From Leeuwenhoekiella polynyae (GTDB lineage: Bacteria; Bacteroidota; Bacteroidia; Flavobacteriales; Flavobacteriaceae), in the NCBI RefSeq assembly GCF_004104075.1, contig NZ_QOVK01000001.1:186001-250000 (forward strand): a DNA stretch of 64,000 bases. Direction: 5' to 3'. Made by a program: the position numbers and the translations under genes. The notes beneath the pieces are model-generated. The model was not told the DNA's origin. It did no database searches and saw only the letters and a program-made list of their open reading frames with translations. This document shows positions 26,161 through 34,816 of this stretch, piece by piece. Position 1 is the stretch's first letter; each line of letters starts with the position of its first letter.

Positions 26161-28482
26161 TTGGAGGCACTTTTAGAAGGATTAAATGAAGCACAGCGTG
26201 CGCCGGTTTTGCAAAAAGACGGAGCAATGATGGTGATTGCCGGTGCAGGCTCTGGGAAAACCAGAGTACTAACCATGCGTATTGCTTACCTGATGCAACA
26301 GGGAGTAGACGCGTTTAATATCTTATCACTCACATTTACTAACAAAGCAGCACGCGAGATGAAAACGCGTATTGGTAGTATTGTAGGTAATAGCGAAGCA
26401 AAAAACCTGTGGATGGGAACTTTTCACTCGGTTTTTGCTAAGATCTTACGTATTGAAGGACACCACCTGGGCTTTCCACCCAATTTCACGATTTATGATT
26501 CTCAGGATTCTCAGCGACTTATTTCTGCGATCATCAAAGAAATGGGGCTTGATAAAGATATATACAAGTACAAGCAGGTTCATAGCCGTATCTCTTCCTT
26601 TAAAAACAGTTTGATCACCGTTAAAGCTTATTTTCAAAATCCGGAATTGATGGAAGCTGATGCTATGGCAAAAAAGCCTCGTATTGGTGAGATTTATAAG
26701 GAATATGTAGACCGGTGTTTTAAAGCGGGAGCAATGGATTTTGATGATTTATTGTTGCGTACTAATGAATTGCTGGCGCGTTTTCCTGAAGTGCTTGCTA
26801 AATACCAAAAACGTTTTCAGTACATTCTTGTTGATGAGTACCAGGATACAAATCACTCACAATACCTGATTGTAAAAGCACTTGCAGATCGGTATCAAAA
26901 CATTTGTGTGGTAGGGGATGACTCCCAGAGTATTTATGCATTCCGCGGGGCGAATATTAATAATATTTTGAATTATCAGCGGGATTATGATGATGTAAAA
27001 GTGTATCGTCTGGAGCAAAATTACCGCTCAACCAAAAATATCGTAGAGGCCGCAAACTCGGTTATTGAGCACAATAAAACCAAACTGGATAAAGTGGTCT
27101 GGACGGCTAATGATGACGGACCCAAAATCATCGTGCATCGCTCGCTTACCGATGGGGAAGAAGGGCGCTATGTTGCGAGTAACATCTTTGAAACAAAGAT
27201 GAATAACCAGTTACAACACAGTGATTTTGCTATTTTATATCGAACAAATGCGCAATCCCGTGCGATGGAAGATGCACTTAGAAAACGGGAAATTCCGTAT
27301 AGAATTTTTGGTGGACTTTCATTCTATCAGCGGAAAGAGATTAAAGATGTGTTGGCTTATCTGCGTATTTTGGTAAATCCCAATGATGAGGAAGCCTTAA
27401 AGCGTGTGATTAATTATCCTGCAAGAGGTATTGGGGCTACAACTTTAGACCGTCTCGTAATCGCTGCAAAGCAATACGATCGCTCCATTTTTGAAGTGAT
27501 GGAAAATATTCAGCATTTAGATATTAAAATCAATTCAAGCACAAAAAATAAGCTTTACAATTTTGTGAATATGATTCACAGTTTTAAAATTTTAAGCGAA
27601 AACGCCGATGCCTTTGCCGTTGCTGAAACTGTAGCGCGTAAAACAGGATTACTTCAGGAATTGAAAAAAGACGGTACGCCGGAAGGAATTGCACGTATTG
27701 AAAATATTGAAGAATTACTCAACGGTATGCGTGACTTTGTTGAAGGTCAAAAGGAAATAGCAGACGCTACCGGTAGCTTATCAGAATTTTTAGAAGATGT
27801 TGCGTTAGCGACTGATATGGATAAAGACATTGATGATGTTGATCGGGTTTCACTCATGACGATTCACTTGGCTAAAGGGTTAGAATTCCCGTATGTTTAT
27901 ATCGTGGGGCTTGAAGAGGATTTGTTCCCGAGTGGAATGAGTATGAATACCCGTAGCGAACTGGAAGAAGAGCGTCGCCTGTTTTATGTAGCTCTTACCC
28001 GTGCCGAAAAGCAAGCCTATCTCACCTATACCGAGTCTCGCTACCGCTGGGGGAAACTTATTGATGCAGAACCCAGCCGATTTATCGAAGAAATAAATGA
28101 ACAATATCTGGACATCCAGACACCAATGGATAATTATCGCTACAAGCCGATGATTGATACTGATATTTTTGGAGAGCCGGATAAAAGTAAACTGCGTCTC
28201 AAAAAACCGGTAAGCGGAAGCGCCCCAACTGTGGGGAAACCTACTGAAGACCAATTGCGGAAACTGCGTAAGCTACGTCCTCAAAGTACTTCACAGCCGC
28301 AAACTGATGATCTCAACGGGAACCTTTCTAAAGGTATGCGTGTAGAGCACAGTCGTTTTGGCCACGGCGAAGTTATAGGTATAGAAGGAGTAGGGCAGGA
28401 TCAGAAAGCAGAAATAAACTTTCAAACCGGCGGAATTAAGAAGTTGTTGTTGCGTTTTGCGAAGTTGAAAATACTAGATTAG
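26161..28482 (+). CDS. uvrD: ATP-dependent DNA helicase UvrD/PcrA
   Basis: A superfamily 1A 3'-5' helicase of 773 residues for nucleotide excision and mismatch repair. The Q-motif LNEAQR is at 8-13, Walker A AGAGSGKT at 27-34, FTNKAAREM follows, DEYQDTN is near 222, GDDSQSIYAFRGA, then NYRS, and the late motifs LMTIHLAKGLEF and EEERRLFYVALTRA. Residues about 720-773 form the C-terminal Tudor-like domain (RVEHSRFGHGEVIGIEG) that in PcrA contacts RNA polymerase. The start is a TTG: it puts the Q-motif at the usual distance, and the next ATG (codon 23) would delete it. Confidence 0.95.
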   Translation: MEALLEGLNEAQRAPVLQKDGAMMVIAGAGSGKTRVLTMRIAYLMQQGVDAFNILSLTFTNKAAREMKTRIGSIVGNSEAKNLWMGTFHSVFAKILRIEGHHLGFPPNFTIYDSQDSQRLISAIIKEMGLDKDIYKYKQVHSRISSFKNSLITVKAYFQNPELMEADAMAKKPRIGEIYKEYVDRCFKAGAMDFDDLLLRTNELLARFPEVLAKYQKRFQYILVDEYQDTNHSQYLIVKALADRYQNICVVGDDSQSIYAFRGANINNILNYQRDYDDVKVYRLEQNYRSTKNIVEAANSVIEHNKTKLDKVVWTANDDGPKIIVHRSLTDGEEGRYVASNIFETKMNNQLQHSDFAILYRTNAQSRAMEDALRKREIPYRIFGGLSFYQRKEIKDVLAYLRILVNPNDEEALKRVINYPARGIGATTLDRLVIAAKQYDRSIFEVMENIQHLDIKINSSTKNKLYNFVNMIHSFKILSENADAFAVAETVARKTGLLQELKKDGTPEGIARIENIEELLNGMRDFVEGQKEIADATGSLSEFLEDVALATDMDKDIDDVDRVSLMTIHLAKGLEFPYVYIVGLEEDLFPSGMSMNTRSELEEERRLFYVALTRAEKQAYLTYTESRYRWGKLIDAEPSRFIEEINEQYLDIQTPMDNYRYKPMIDTDIFGEPDKSKLRLKKPVSGSAPTVGKPTEDQLRKLRKLRPQSTSQPQTDDLNGNLSKGMRVEHSRFGHGEVIGIEGVGQDQKAEINFQTGGIKKLLLRFAKLKILD

Positions 28483-28551
28483 AATTTACTTATTTGTACG
28501 CAACCATTTTTAGGCTATTGTATCTTCTAAAAGAATAGCTAATCCAAAAAA

Positions 28552-29037
28552 ATGAAAAAACTATTATTTGTTGCAGCGATACTTTTATTTGTTAGTTCTT
28601 GTGCTAATGATGATGACACCCTTATACAGTTAGAAAATTCTGATTTACAAGGCGACTGGTCTATGACCTCTGAAACTGATGTGGAAAATGAAACCTGGAA
28701 AGTTACATATACCTTTAGTTTGAGCGGGGGTTTTGAAGCTGTAACAGCTTATAAAAATCAAGAATCAAACGCCCTTATAGGTTATGGTTATAAAAGGGAA
28801 GGGAGTTATTCTTTTAAACAGGATAGTATAATTATTAATACAGAAAAGGAATTTGTAGTACCTGGCGATTCTGATTACTATGTTGAAGATAGTTCTGAGC
28901 TTGAAGAGCGAGATGTTTTTTATTCTAATACTATGGGCTATAGTCTCACAGAGAATAGGTCAAAACTTACTTTAAAATATAAGCCTTGTGGGCCTTTAGA
29001 AAATTGTGTTGCTGAAACAATTTTATTCAAAGAATAA
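28552..29037 (+). CDS. Lipocalin-like hypothetical lipoprotein
   Basis: A 161-residue exported lipoprotein (V-S-S-C, Cys17). The mature part starts LQGDWSMTSETDVENETWKVTYTFSLSG, which has the G-x-W start and alternating strands of lipocalin-like DUF proteins common in Bacteroidota; two cysteines near the C-terminus (KPCGPLENC) may form a disulfide. No ligand can be inferred. It follows uvrD by 69 bp and ends 9 bp before the convergent phosphoesterase. Confidence 0.65.
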   Translation: MKKLLFVAAILLFVSSCANDDDTLIQLENSDLQGDWSMTSETDVENETWKVTYTFSLSGGFEAVTAYKNQESNALIGYGYKREGSYSFKQDSIIINTEKEFVVPGDSDYYVEDSSELEERDVFYSNTMGYSLTENRSKLTLKYKPCGPLENCVAETILFKE

Positions 29038-29046
29038 TTTAACTTT

Positions 29047-29871
29047 TTAAGTAGACATCTTAATCGAAGCCATTAGGGCTACTGGATCTATTTCTGTGTT
29101 TACAGATTCGTCATCTTTTGAAATAGGTAGATTTTGCTTTTCGTATTCCATTAGAGACCAGGTTTTGTTGTGGTATTCAAGAGCGGTTAAGTTTTCAATC
29201 CAGTCTCCGCTGTTGAGGTATAAGCAACTCCCGTTCCCATTTTCTACTTTTCGCATTTGCGGTTGATGAATGTGGCCACAAATCACATAGTCAAACTTGT
29301 TTTCGATGGCAAGTTCAGCAGCGGTTTCTTCAAAATTGGAGACAAAACTCACTGCTTTTTTTACGCTGTTTTTGATCTTTTTAGAGAGTGAATATTTTGG
29401 TCTTCCTAAGCTTACCAGACACCAGTTTATAAAACTGTTGAGTACAATGAGAAAGTCGTAACCCCAGCCGCCTAACTTGGCAATCCATTTGGTATGTTGG
29501 ATAGAAGCATCAAAAACATCTCCGTGAAAAATCCATGCTTTTTTTCCGTCTAGATTCAATACCAGTTTATCAATCACAGCAATATTTCCCAGTTCAACCG
29601 GACTGAACTTACGCAGTTTTTCGTCATGATTACCGGTGATGTAATACACCTTAGTCCCTTTTGCGGCGAGCGAAATGATTTTTTTAATAACCTGAAGATG
29701 TGATTTTGGGAAATACCGTTTTCTAAACTGCCAGATGTCTATAATATCACCGTTGAGCACCAGAGTTTTAGGTTTGATGCTTTGCAGGTAATTAACCAGT
29801 TCTTTTGCGTGAGCGCCGTACGTACCTAAATGCACATCAGAAAGGATAACAAGTTCTACTTTTCGTTTCAA
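29047..29871 (-). CDS. UDP-2,3-diacylglucosamine diphosphatase-like metallophosphoesterase
   Basis: A calcineurin-type phosphoesterase of 274 residues. Two-metal site motifs: D12-x-H14, GDIID (41-45), GNHDE (80-84), a histidine in IFHGDVFD, and GHIHQP near 207-212. The layout and the helical insert between the fourth and fifth motifs fit the LpxH-type family, which makes lipid X during lipid A synthesis. Bacteroidota carry several such paralogues, so the substrate is not certain. The start is a TTG at 29871, as in MKRKVELV-beginning homologues; no ATG is available nearby. Cytosolic, membrane-associated by analogy. Confidence 0.82.
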   Translation of the reverse strand: MKRKVELVILSDVHLGTYGAHAKELVNYLQSIKPKTLVLNGDIIDIWQFRKRYFPKSHLQVIKKIISLAAKGTKVYYITGNHDEKLRKFSPVELGNIAVIDKLVLNLDGKKAWIFHGDVFDASIQHTKWIAKLGGWGYDFLIVLNSFINWCLVSLGRPKYSLSKKIKNSVKKAVSFVSNFEETAAELAIENKFDYVICGHIHQPQMRKVENGNGSCLYLNSGDWIENLTALEYHNKTWSLMEYEKQNLPISKDDESVNTEIDPVALMASIKMST

Positions 29872-30030
29872 AGAATATGATTTTTAACAAATTACAACCA
29901 TGTCTGTTATCCTAGTTTTACCTCATTATTAAATTATTTAGGTATTTCGGCTTTTTTTACAATGAATTAGCTGCGTAATGACAAGGCTTTTAGCCTAAAA
30001 CATTTTAATTTCGCCGCTCAAACTTTTGTT

Positions 30031-31095
30031 ATGGCAGGTAATACTTTTGGAAAATTATTTACGCTAACCACTTTTGGCGAATCTCACGGTGAAGCTATAG
30101 GTGGAATTATTGATGGATGCCCTGCGGGTGTTGCTATCGATCTGGATTTGGTTTACCGCGATATGGAACGTCGCAAACCGGGCCAGTCTAAAATTGTTAC
30201 CCAGCGTAAAGAGCCCGATTCTGTAAATTTCTTTTCCGGGATTTTTGAAGGAAAAACTACAGGAACTCCTATTGGCTTCAATATTGTGAATACCAATCAG
30301 AAGTCTCACGATTACAGTCATATCAAAGATACTTATCGTCCATCGCACGCAGATTACACTTATGATCAGAAATATGGTGTGCGGGATTACCGCGGTGGTG
30401 GTCGCTCTTCTGCTAGAGAAACTGCTAGCCGTGTTGCTGCAGGAGCAATCGCAAAACAGGTTTTAAAGGATGTGAAAATCAATGCGTTTGTAGATCAGGT
30501 AGGAGATATACGAATGACCACACCCTATCAGGAACTTGATCTTGATAAAAGTGAAACAAATATCGTGCGTTGCCCGGATGAGGCTTTTGCCGAAAAGATG
30601 ATCGATAAGATTAAAGAGATTCGTAAAGCAGGAGATACTATTGGTGGTACCGTGATGTGTGTCATACAAAATGTACCCGTAGGTTTAGGTGAACCCGTTT
30701 TTGATAAACTTCATGCAGAGTTAGGAAAAGCAATGCTATCTATCAACGCTGTAAAAGGTTTTGAATACGGAAGCGGTTTCCACGGAGCTTCTATGTTAGG
30801 AAGTGAGCATAACGATCTTTTCAACAAAGACGGAAGCACGAAGACCAATTTGAGTGGTGGTATACAAGGTGGTATCAGCAATGGAATGGATATTTATTTC
30901 CGTGTAGCTTTTAAACCGGTTGCTACTATAATGCAAAATCAACCTACAATAGATAAAGAAGGAAACGAAACCGAAATGCAAGGTAAAGGGCGTCACGATC
31001 CTTGTGTGGTTCCCAGAGCGGTTCCTATTGTTGAAGCAATGGCTGCTTTAGTTCTTGCAGATTTTCTTTTGATCAATAAAGGTTCTAAAATATAA
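30031..31095 (+). CDS. aroC: Chorismate synthase
   Basis: The last step of the shikimate pathway: anti-1,4-elimination of phosphate from EPSP, needing reduced FMN. The 354 residues contain the signatures [18 protein letters not shown] near the start, [32 protein letters not shown] and a late [18 protein letters not shown]. Length and start ([20 protein letters not shown]) are normal. Cytosolic. It is followed by a terminator, so probably monocistronic; other aro genes are not in the window. Confidence 0.96.
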   Translation: MAGNTFGKLFTLTTFGESHGEAIGGIIDGCPAGVAIDLDLVYRDMERRKPGQSKIVTQRKEPDSVNFFSGIFEGKTTGTPIGFNIVNTNQKSHDYSHIKDTYRPSHADYTYDQKYGVRDYRGGGRSSARETASRVAAGAIAKQVLKDVKINAFVDQVGDIRMTTPYQELDLDKSETNIVRCPDEAFAEKMIDKIKEIRKAGDTIGGTVMCVIQNVPVGLGEPVFDKLHAELGKAMLSINAVKGFEYGSGFHGASMLGSEHNDLFNKDGSTKTNLSGGIQGGISNGMDIYFRVAFKPVATIMQNQPTIDKEGNETEMQGKGRHDPCVVPRAVPIVEAMAALVLADFLLINKGSKI

Positions 31096-31116
31096 TTCAA
31101 CCTTTAGTAAACCCAT

Positions 31117-31148
31117 AAAAGCTTTCGGAGAAACCCGGGAGCTTTTTT
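31117..31148 (+). terminator. Rho-independent terminator after aroC
   Basis: AAAAGCT-TTCGG (31117-31128) pairs with CCGGGAGCTTTT, followed by a T-run ending at 31148. Confidence 0.75.
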
Positions 31149-31250
31149 ATTGGTACCACCACTGGATTTAATATCCTCGAGGCTTGCCGCGAAATTGAAA
31201 ATTTGCTTCTAACGAGTGGCTCGTGTGCTTACTCGAGGTAGTTTACTTTA
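31149..31250 (+). repeat. Dispersed intergenic repeat, copy 3
   Basis: About 100 bp, directly after the aroC terminator. Blocks: ATTGGTACCACCA, GGATTTAATATCCTCGAGG, CTTGCCGCGAAATTGAA, ATTTGCTTCTAA, GTGGCTCGTGTGCTTACTCGAGG, GTAGTTTACTTTA. It has the same order and orientation as copies 1 and 2. CTCG and CGAG in the right half can pair. Confidence 0.7.
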
Positions 31251-31460
31251 GGACTTATCTATTTTTCTACAAATTTTATGTTTTACTAACAATTCTGTAT
31301 CAAAAACCGTCTTAAACTTAATCTAAATACGGAATTTGTTTATCTTTCACGTCATAGAAAAATCTTCGAGTAAACCGTAATGGTATTAAAATGTACATTC
31401 TTGCTTTCTTAGCAATTATTAAACATCTAAATCTCGATAATTAAAAAGAAAACACCTTTT
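31251..31460 (+). other. Non-coding leader region before the symporter
   Basis: The 365 bp gap 31096-31460 holds the aroC terminator, repeat copy 3 and this AT-rich stretch. TATCTTTC near 31341-31348 is one mismatch from the -7 box, without a convincing -33 box. No reading frame, RNA fold or operator was recognised. Confidence 0.4.
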
Positions 31461-32909
31461 ATGAAGAAAATAGCATTGCACTGGAAAATAATTATAGGTC
31501 TGGTTTTAGGTATAATTTGGGCTTTAATTTCCAGTCAGTTAGGATGGAGTCAGTTTACTATAGACTGGATTGCTCCATTTGGTAAAATTTTCATCAATCT
31601 CTTAAAACTTATAGCAGTTCCGCTGGTGTTGTTTTCTATTATAAGTGGCGTGGCAAATTTAGGAGACCCTGCAAGTCTGGGGAGAATGGGAGGTAAAACG
31701 CTTTTGGCTTATCTGGTTACTACAGTTTTAGCGGTCGGGGTAGGTTTACTTCTAGTAAACGTAATAGGTCCCGGTAAGCTTGTAGATGAGCAAAGCCGAA
31801 TAGATAACCGGATCAGTTATGAGATTTGGGCCGCAGATGAAGGTTATGTGATTAAAGATGGAGTGAACTACCTTCAGGATCCTAAGTTTATGGATCGTGC
31901 CCGAGAGATTTCAGATTTATCGAGAAGCGAACTCAAAGATGCTTCCGTAAATGATAAAATGGCAACTGCTGATGCAGCTAAAGAGGCAGGTCCGCTTCAA
32001 CCTTTAGTAGATATTGTACCAGATAATTTTTTCAGTTCGTTAGCAGATAACGGCTTAATGTTGCAAGTGATATTCTTTGGGTTATTTTTTGGGATAAGTA
32101 TGTTATTTATAGATCCTAAAAAGTCAGCTCCTGTTACGCGTGCTGTAGATGGAATAATGGAGATTTTTCTAAAAATGGTTGACCTCACCATGCAGGCTGC
32201 ACCATTTTTTGTTTTTGCACTTTTAGCTGGTGTTGTAAGTCAAATGGCAGGTAATGACATTAGTAAAGTAGTTGAGATTTTTAAAGGCTTGAGTTGGTAT
32301 TCGCTTACAGTTGTAGGTGGTTTGGGATTAATGATATTCGGTATTTATCCACTTATTTTTAAGCTTTTTGTACGCAAAGTATCTTATTTCGGATTCTTTA
32401 AAGCAATGGGGCCTGCACAAACTTTAGCGTTCTCAACATCAAGTAGTGCAGCGACGCTTCCGGTTACTATGGAATGTGTAGAAGACAACTTAGGTGTAGA
32501 TAAAAAAGTAACCAGTTTTGTATTACCTATTGGAGCAACAGTAAATATGGATGGTACGTGTCTGTACCAAGCGGTAGCAGTTGTTTTTCTGGCTCAATTG
32601 CATATGATAGATCTTACTATAGGTCAGCAGCTTACTATTGTTTTGACGGCTACCTTGGCATCTATAGGATCTGCAGCAGTACCCAGTGCTGGTCTGGTAA
32701 TGCTTATTATTGTATTAGAATCTGTAGGATTGAATCCCGCTTGGATCGGTATTATTTTTCCGGTAGATCGTATTTTAGATATGTGTCGTACAGTAGTAAA
32801 TGTTACAGGTGATGCAACTGTGTCTTCAGTTATTGCAAAAGGGGAAGGATTATTCAATTACAAACCCAATAAAGAACCCGATGCTGCATTCGATATCGAT
32901 GAAAAATAA
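31461..32909 (+). CDS. Dicarboxylate/amino acid:cation symporter (DAACS family)
   Basis: An inner-membrane, sodium- or proton-coupled carrier of glutamate, aspartate or C4-dicarboxylates, 482 residues. Family motifs: LKLIAVPLVLFSIISGV in helix 2-3, the hairpin serine motif STSSSAATLPVT, the ion/substrate site NMDGTCLY and the second hairpin ASIGSAAVPSAGLV. A hydrophilic insert of about 70 residues (about 115-185, DEQSRIDNR...LQPLVDIVP) lies in the periplasmic loop between helices 3 and 4, as in many Bacteroidota members. Substrate cannot be fixed. Monocistronic. Confidence 0.92.
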   Translation: MKKIALHWKIIIGLVLGIIWALISSQLGWSQFTIDWIAPFGKIFINLLKLIAVPLVLFSIISGVANLGDPASLGRMGGKTLLAYLVTTVLAVGVGLLLVNVIGPGKLVDEQSRIDNRISYEIWAADEGYVIKDGVNYLQDPKFMDRAREISDLSRSELKDASVNDKMATADAAKEAGPLQPLVDIVPDNFFSSLADNGLMLQVIFFGLFFGISMLFIDPKKSAPVTRAVDGIMEIFLKMVDLTMQAAPFFVFALLAGVVSQMAGNDISKVVEIFKGLSWYSLTVVGGLGLMIFGIYPLIFKLFVRKVSYFGFFKAMGPAQTLAFSTSSSAATLPVTMECVEDNLGVDKKVTSFVLPIGATVNMDGTCLYQAVAVVFLAQLHMIDLTIGQQLTIVLTATLASIGSAAVPSAGLVMLIIVLESVGLNPAWIGIIFPVDRILDMCRTVVNVTGDATVSSVIAKGEGLFNYKPNKEPDAAFDIDEK

Positions 32910-32939
32910 TTCAAATAGTTGATTTTTAGTGCTTAATAT

Positions 32940-32969
32940 TTTGTTTTTTTGAAATAATTATTAATTTCG
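32940..32969 (+). promoter_or_regulatory. Possible promoter of the Calx-beta secreted protein
   Basis: TTTG (32940-32943), 18 bp spacer, TAATTTCG (32962-32969), one mismatch from the -7 consensus. The gene start is 73 bp further. Confidence 0.35.
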
Positions 32970-33041
32970 AAAGACCCAATCTATTATAGTTGGCCCTACA
33001 CAATTACTTGACTTACCATTTATAAACTTAAATGCGTAAGT

Positions 33042-34166
33042 ATGAAGCATTTTTTACTTCTCTTTTTTGTCGGAATTTATCAAGTATTTGCTCAGGTGGG
33101 TATAGGAACTACAAACCCGAGTGCTGCTTCTATGCTAGAGATTAGCAGCAAATCATCAGACGGAAACTTTAAAGGTTTGATGCCTCCGCGTGTGACGGTA
33201 GCTCAGCGAGATTTGATTCGTGCTACAGAAGGTGACACGGGCCTGATGGTTTTTGTTGACGATGCTGATGCTACAATTTTTGGGCTTCAGGTGTGGAACG
33301 GGACTTTTTGGGAAAATATATACTTACTTCAAAATTCATTGCAACCCACTGAAATAGCTTATACCCTTTCTGAAAATTCACAGCTTGAAAGTATAGCAAG
33401 TGTAGATCTGGAATTTAATATAACCAATCCGTCAACAACAAACTCTGTAAGCGTAACCGTATCAGCATCCTCATATGATGATTTAGTTGAGAATACTTCG
33501 CAGGTATTTACCATTCCGCCAGGTAGTCTAGTTTTTAATGCAATAAGTATCTTCAATCTCCTGGATGATACAGAAGTTGAAGGTAATGAATTGCTGCAGT
33601 TCACAATAACTAAAGTAAGTGGAGGATCTGGCGCACCTACAATCGGTATCAAATCAATTTTTGATTTGACTATAGTAGATAACGATATTGATATTTGGAT
33701 TAATGAAATTCACTATGACAATGTAGGTGGTGACGTAGATGAACGTGTTGAGATCGCTGGTTCGGCGGGTGTTGATTTAAGCGGATATAGTCTTGTTCAT
33801 TACAACGGTTCTGGAGGAACTATTATTTCTAGCGAATCAATTTCGGGAGTAATCGTAGAGATAAATGCGGGTTTAGGAGTTAAGAACATAGATTACCCCG
33901 GCTTACAAAATAGCAATGAAGCAATTGCATTAGTAGACCCCGCCGGTAATGTAATTCAATTCTTGAGTTATGAGGGGAGTGTCACTGCTACTGAAGGACC
34001 TGCCTCAGGTATGACTGCCACACTATTACCAATTGATCAAGATCCTTCAACAGCTTTAGGCAAATCAATGCAGTTAACCGGAGCTGGAAATAAATATACA
34101 GATTTTACCTGGTCAATTGAAAATGAAACCATTGATGAAATCAACTCAGGTCAAACGTTCAACTAA
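33042..34166 (+). CDS. Secreted protein with Calx-beta-like and lamin-tail-like domains
   Basis: A 374-residue exported protein with signal peptide (about 1-17, YQVFAQ). Residues 18-95 (VGIGTTNPSAASMLEISS, FKGLMPPRVT) are the N-terminal module typical of flavobacterial cell-surface and tail-fibre-like proteins. About 100-215 reads as a Calx-beta repeat (PTEIAYTLSENS, LLDDTEVEGNELLQFTI, LTIVDND). About 220-374 (WINEIHYDNVGGDVDERVEIAG, LSGYSLVHYNG) is a lamin-tail-like beta-sandwich. No C-terminal type IX sorting domain is seen. An adhesive or structural role is an inference. Its last 21 bp overlap the convergent HAD gene. Confidence 0.75.
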   Translation: MKHFLLLFFVGIYQVFAQVGIGTTNPSAASMLEISSKSSDGNFKGLMPPRVTVAQRDLIRATEGDTGLMVFVDDADATIFGLQVWNGTFWENIYLLQNSLQPTEIAYTLSENSQLESIASVDLEFNITNPSTTNSVSVTVSASSYDDLVENTSQVFTIPPGSLVFNAISIFNLLDDTEVEGNELLQFTITKVSGGSGAPTIGIKSIFDLTIVDNDIDIWINEIHYDNVGGDVDERVEIAGSAGVDLSGYSLVHYNGSGGTIISSESISGVIVEINAGLGVKNIDYPGLQNSNEAIALVDPAGNVIQFLSYEGSVTATEGPASGMTATLLPIDQDPSTALGKSMQLTGAGNKYTDFTWSIENETIDEINSGQTFN

Positions 34167-34808
34167 CGCATTTAAATCTCTACAATCGTAAGTGGGTTTT
34201 TCTGCAAGTGGATATTTGAATTTTCCTTCACGGGCGATGAATGCGGTTTGTAGTCCGGCTCGTTGTGCGCCGGTAATGTCCCATCCATGAGCCGCGACGA
34301 GTAAACTTTCTGCAGCCTGAGTTTTCATTTCATTTAAGACAAATTCGTAAGGTTCTGAACTTGGTTTAAAAGCACCCGCTTCATCCACACTAAAAATTCG
34401 ATCAAAATAATGATCCAATTCAGCAAAAGCCAATTGCTTTTTAGCAACATCAAGATTTCCATTAGTTAAGGCAACTAATTGAAAACCTTTGTTTTTCAAT
34501 CTTTTTAATGCTTCTGTGCTATCTGGATGTGCAGGTAGTTTGCTGATGAGAGCCAGAACAGCAATGATCTCATCTTCAGGAATTACTTTTTTGAATTTAG
34601 CAGCTGTCATTTCAAAAGTAGCTTTAGCAATGTTGCTAAAATCTTCGTGATTGCCACTTACGGTTTCAACTAAAGAATAATGAAGCAACTTGCTGAACCA
34701 AATCTCAAAGGCTTGTTCATTACTCAACAAAACATTTATACGCCTAGCCAGAGGTTTTAGATCTAGCAAGGTTTCGTTAACGTCAAAAAGAATAAGTTTT
34801 GGTTTCAA
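34146..34808 (-). CDS. HAD superfamily hydrolase, haloacid-dehalogenase type II-like
   Basis: A cytosolic HAD enzyme of 220 residues. Motif I FDVNETLLD gives nucleophile D9; the N at position 11 (D-x-N-x-T) is typical of the (S)-2-haloacid dehalogenase branch rather than phosphatases (D-x-D-x-T). Motif II is LTNGN near 115, the lysine lies in GAFKPSSEPY, and HGWDITGAQRAG is the dehalogenase motif IV. True dehalogenase activity needs testing. The start is a TTG at 34808, giving the family-typical KPKLILFDVNETL. It overlaps the convergent secreted-protein gene by 21 bp at the 3' end. Confidence 0.83.
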   Translation of the reverse strand: MKPKLILFDVNETLLDLKPLARRINVLLSNEQAFEIWFSKLLHYSLVETVSGNHEDFSNIAKATFEMTAAKFKKVIPEDEIIAVLALISKLPAHPDSTEALKRLKNKGFQLVALTNGNLDVAKKQLAFAELDHYFDRIFSVDEAGAFKPSSEPYEFVLNEMKTQAAESLLVAAHGWDITGAQRAGLQTAFIAREGKFKYPLAEKPTYDCRDLNALVERLT

Positions 34809-34816
34809 AAAATGAA

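Noticed and set aside
32558-32812. Ser/Tyr/Cys-rich 84-codon frame inside the symporter gene
   Set aside because: A frame-shifted shadow of the conserved DAACS sequence; composition is typical of an off-frame.
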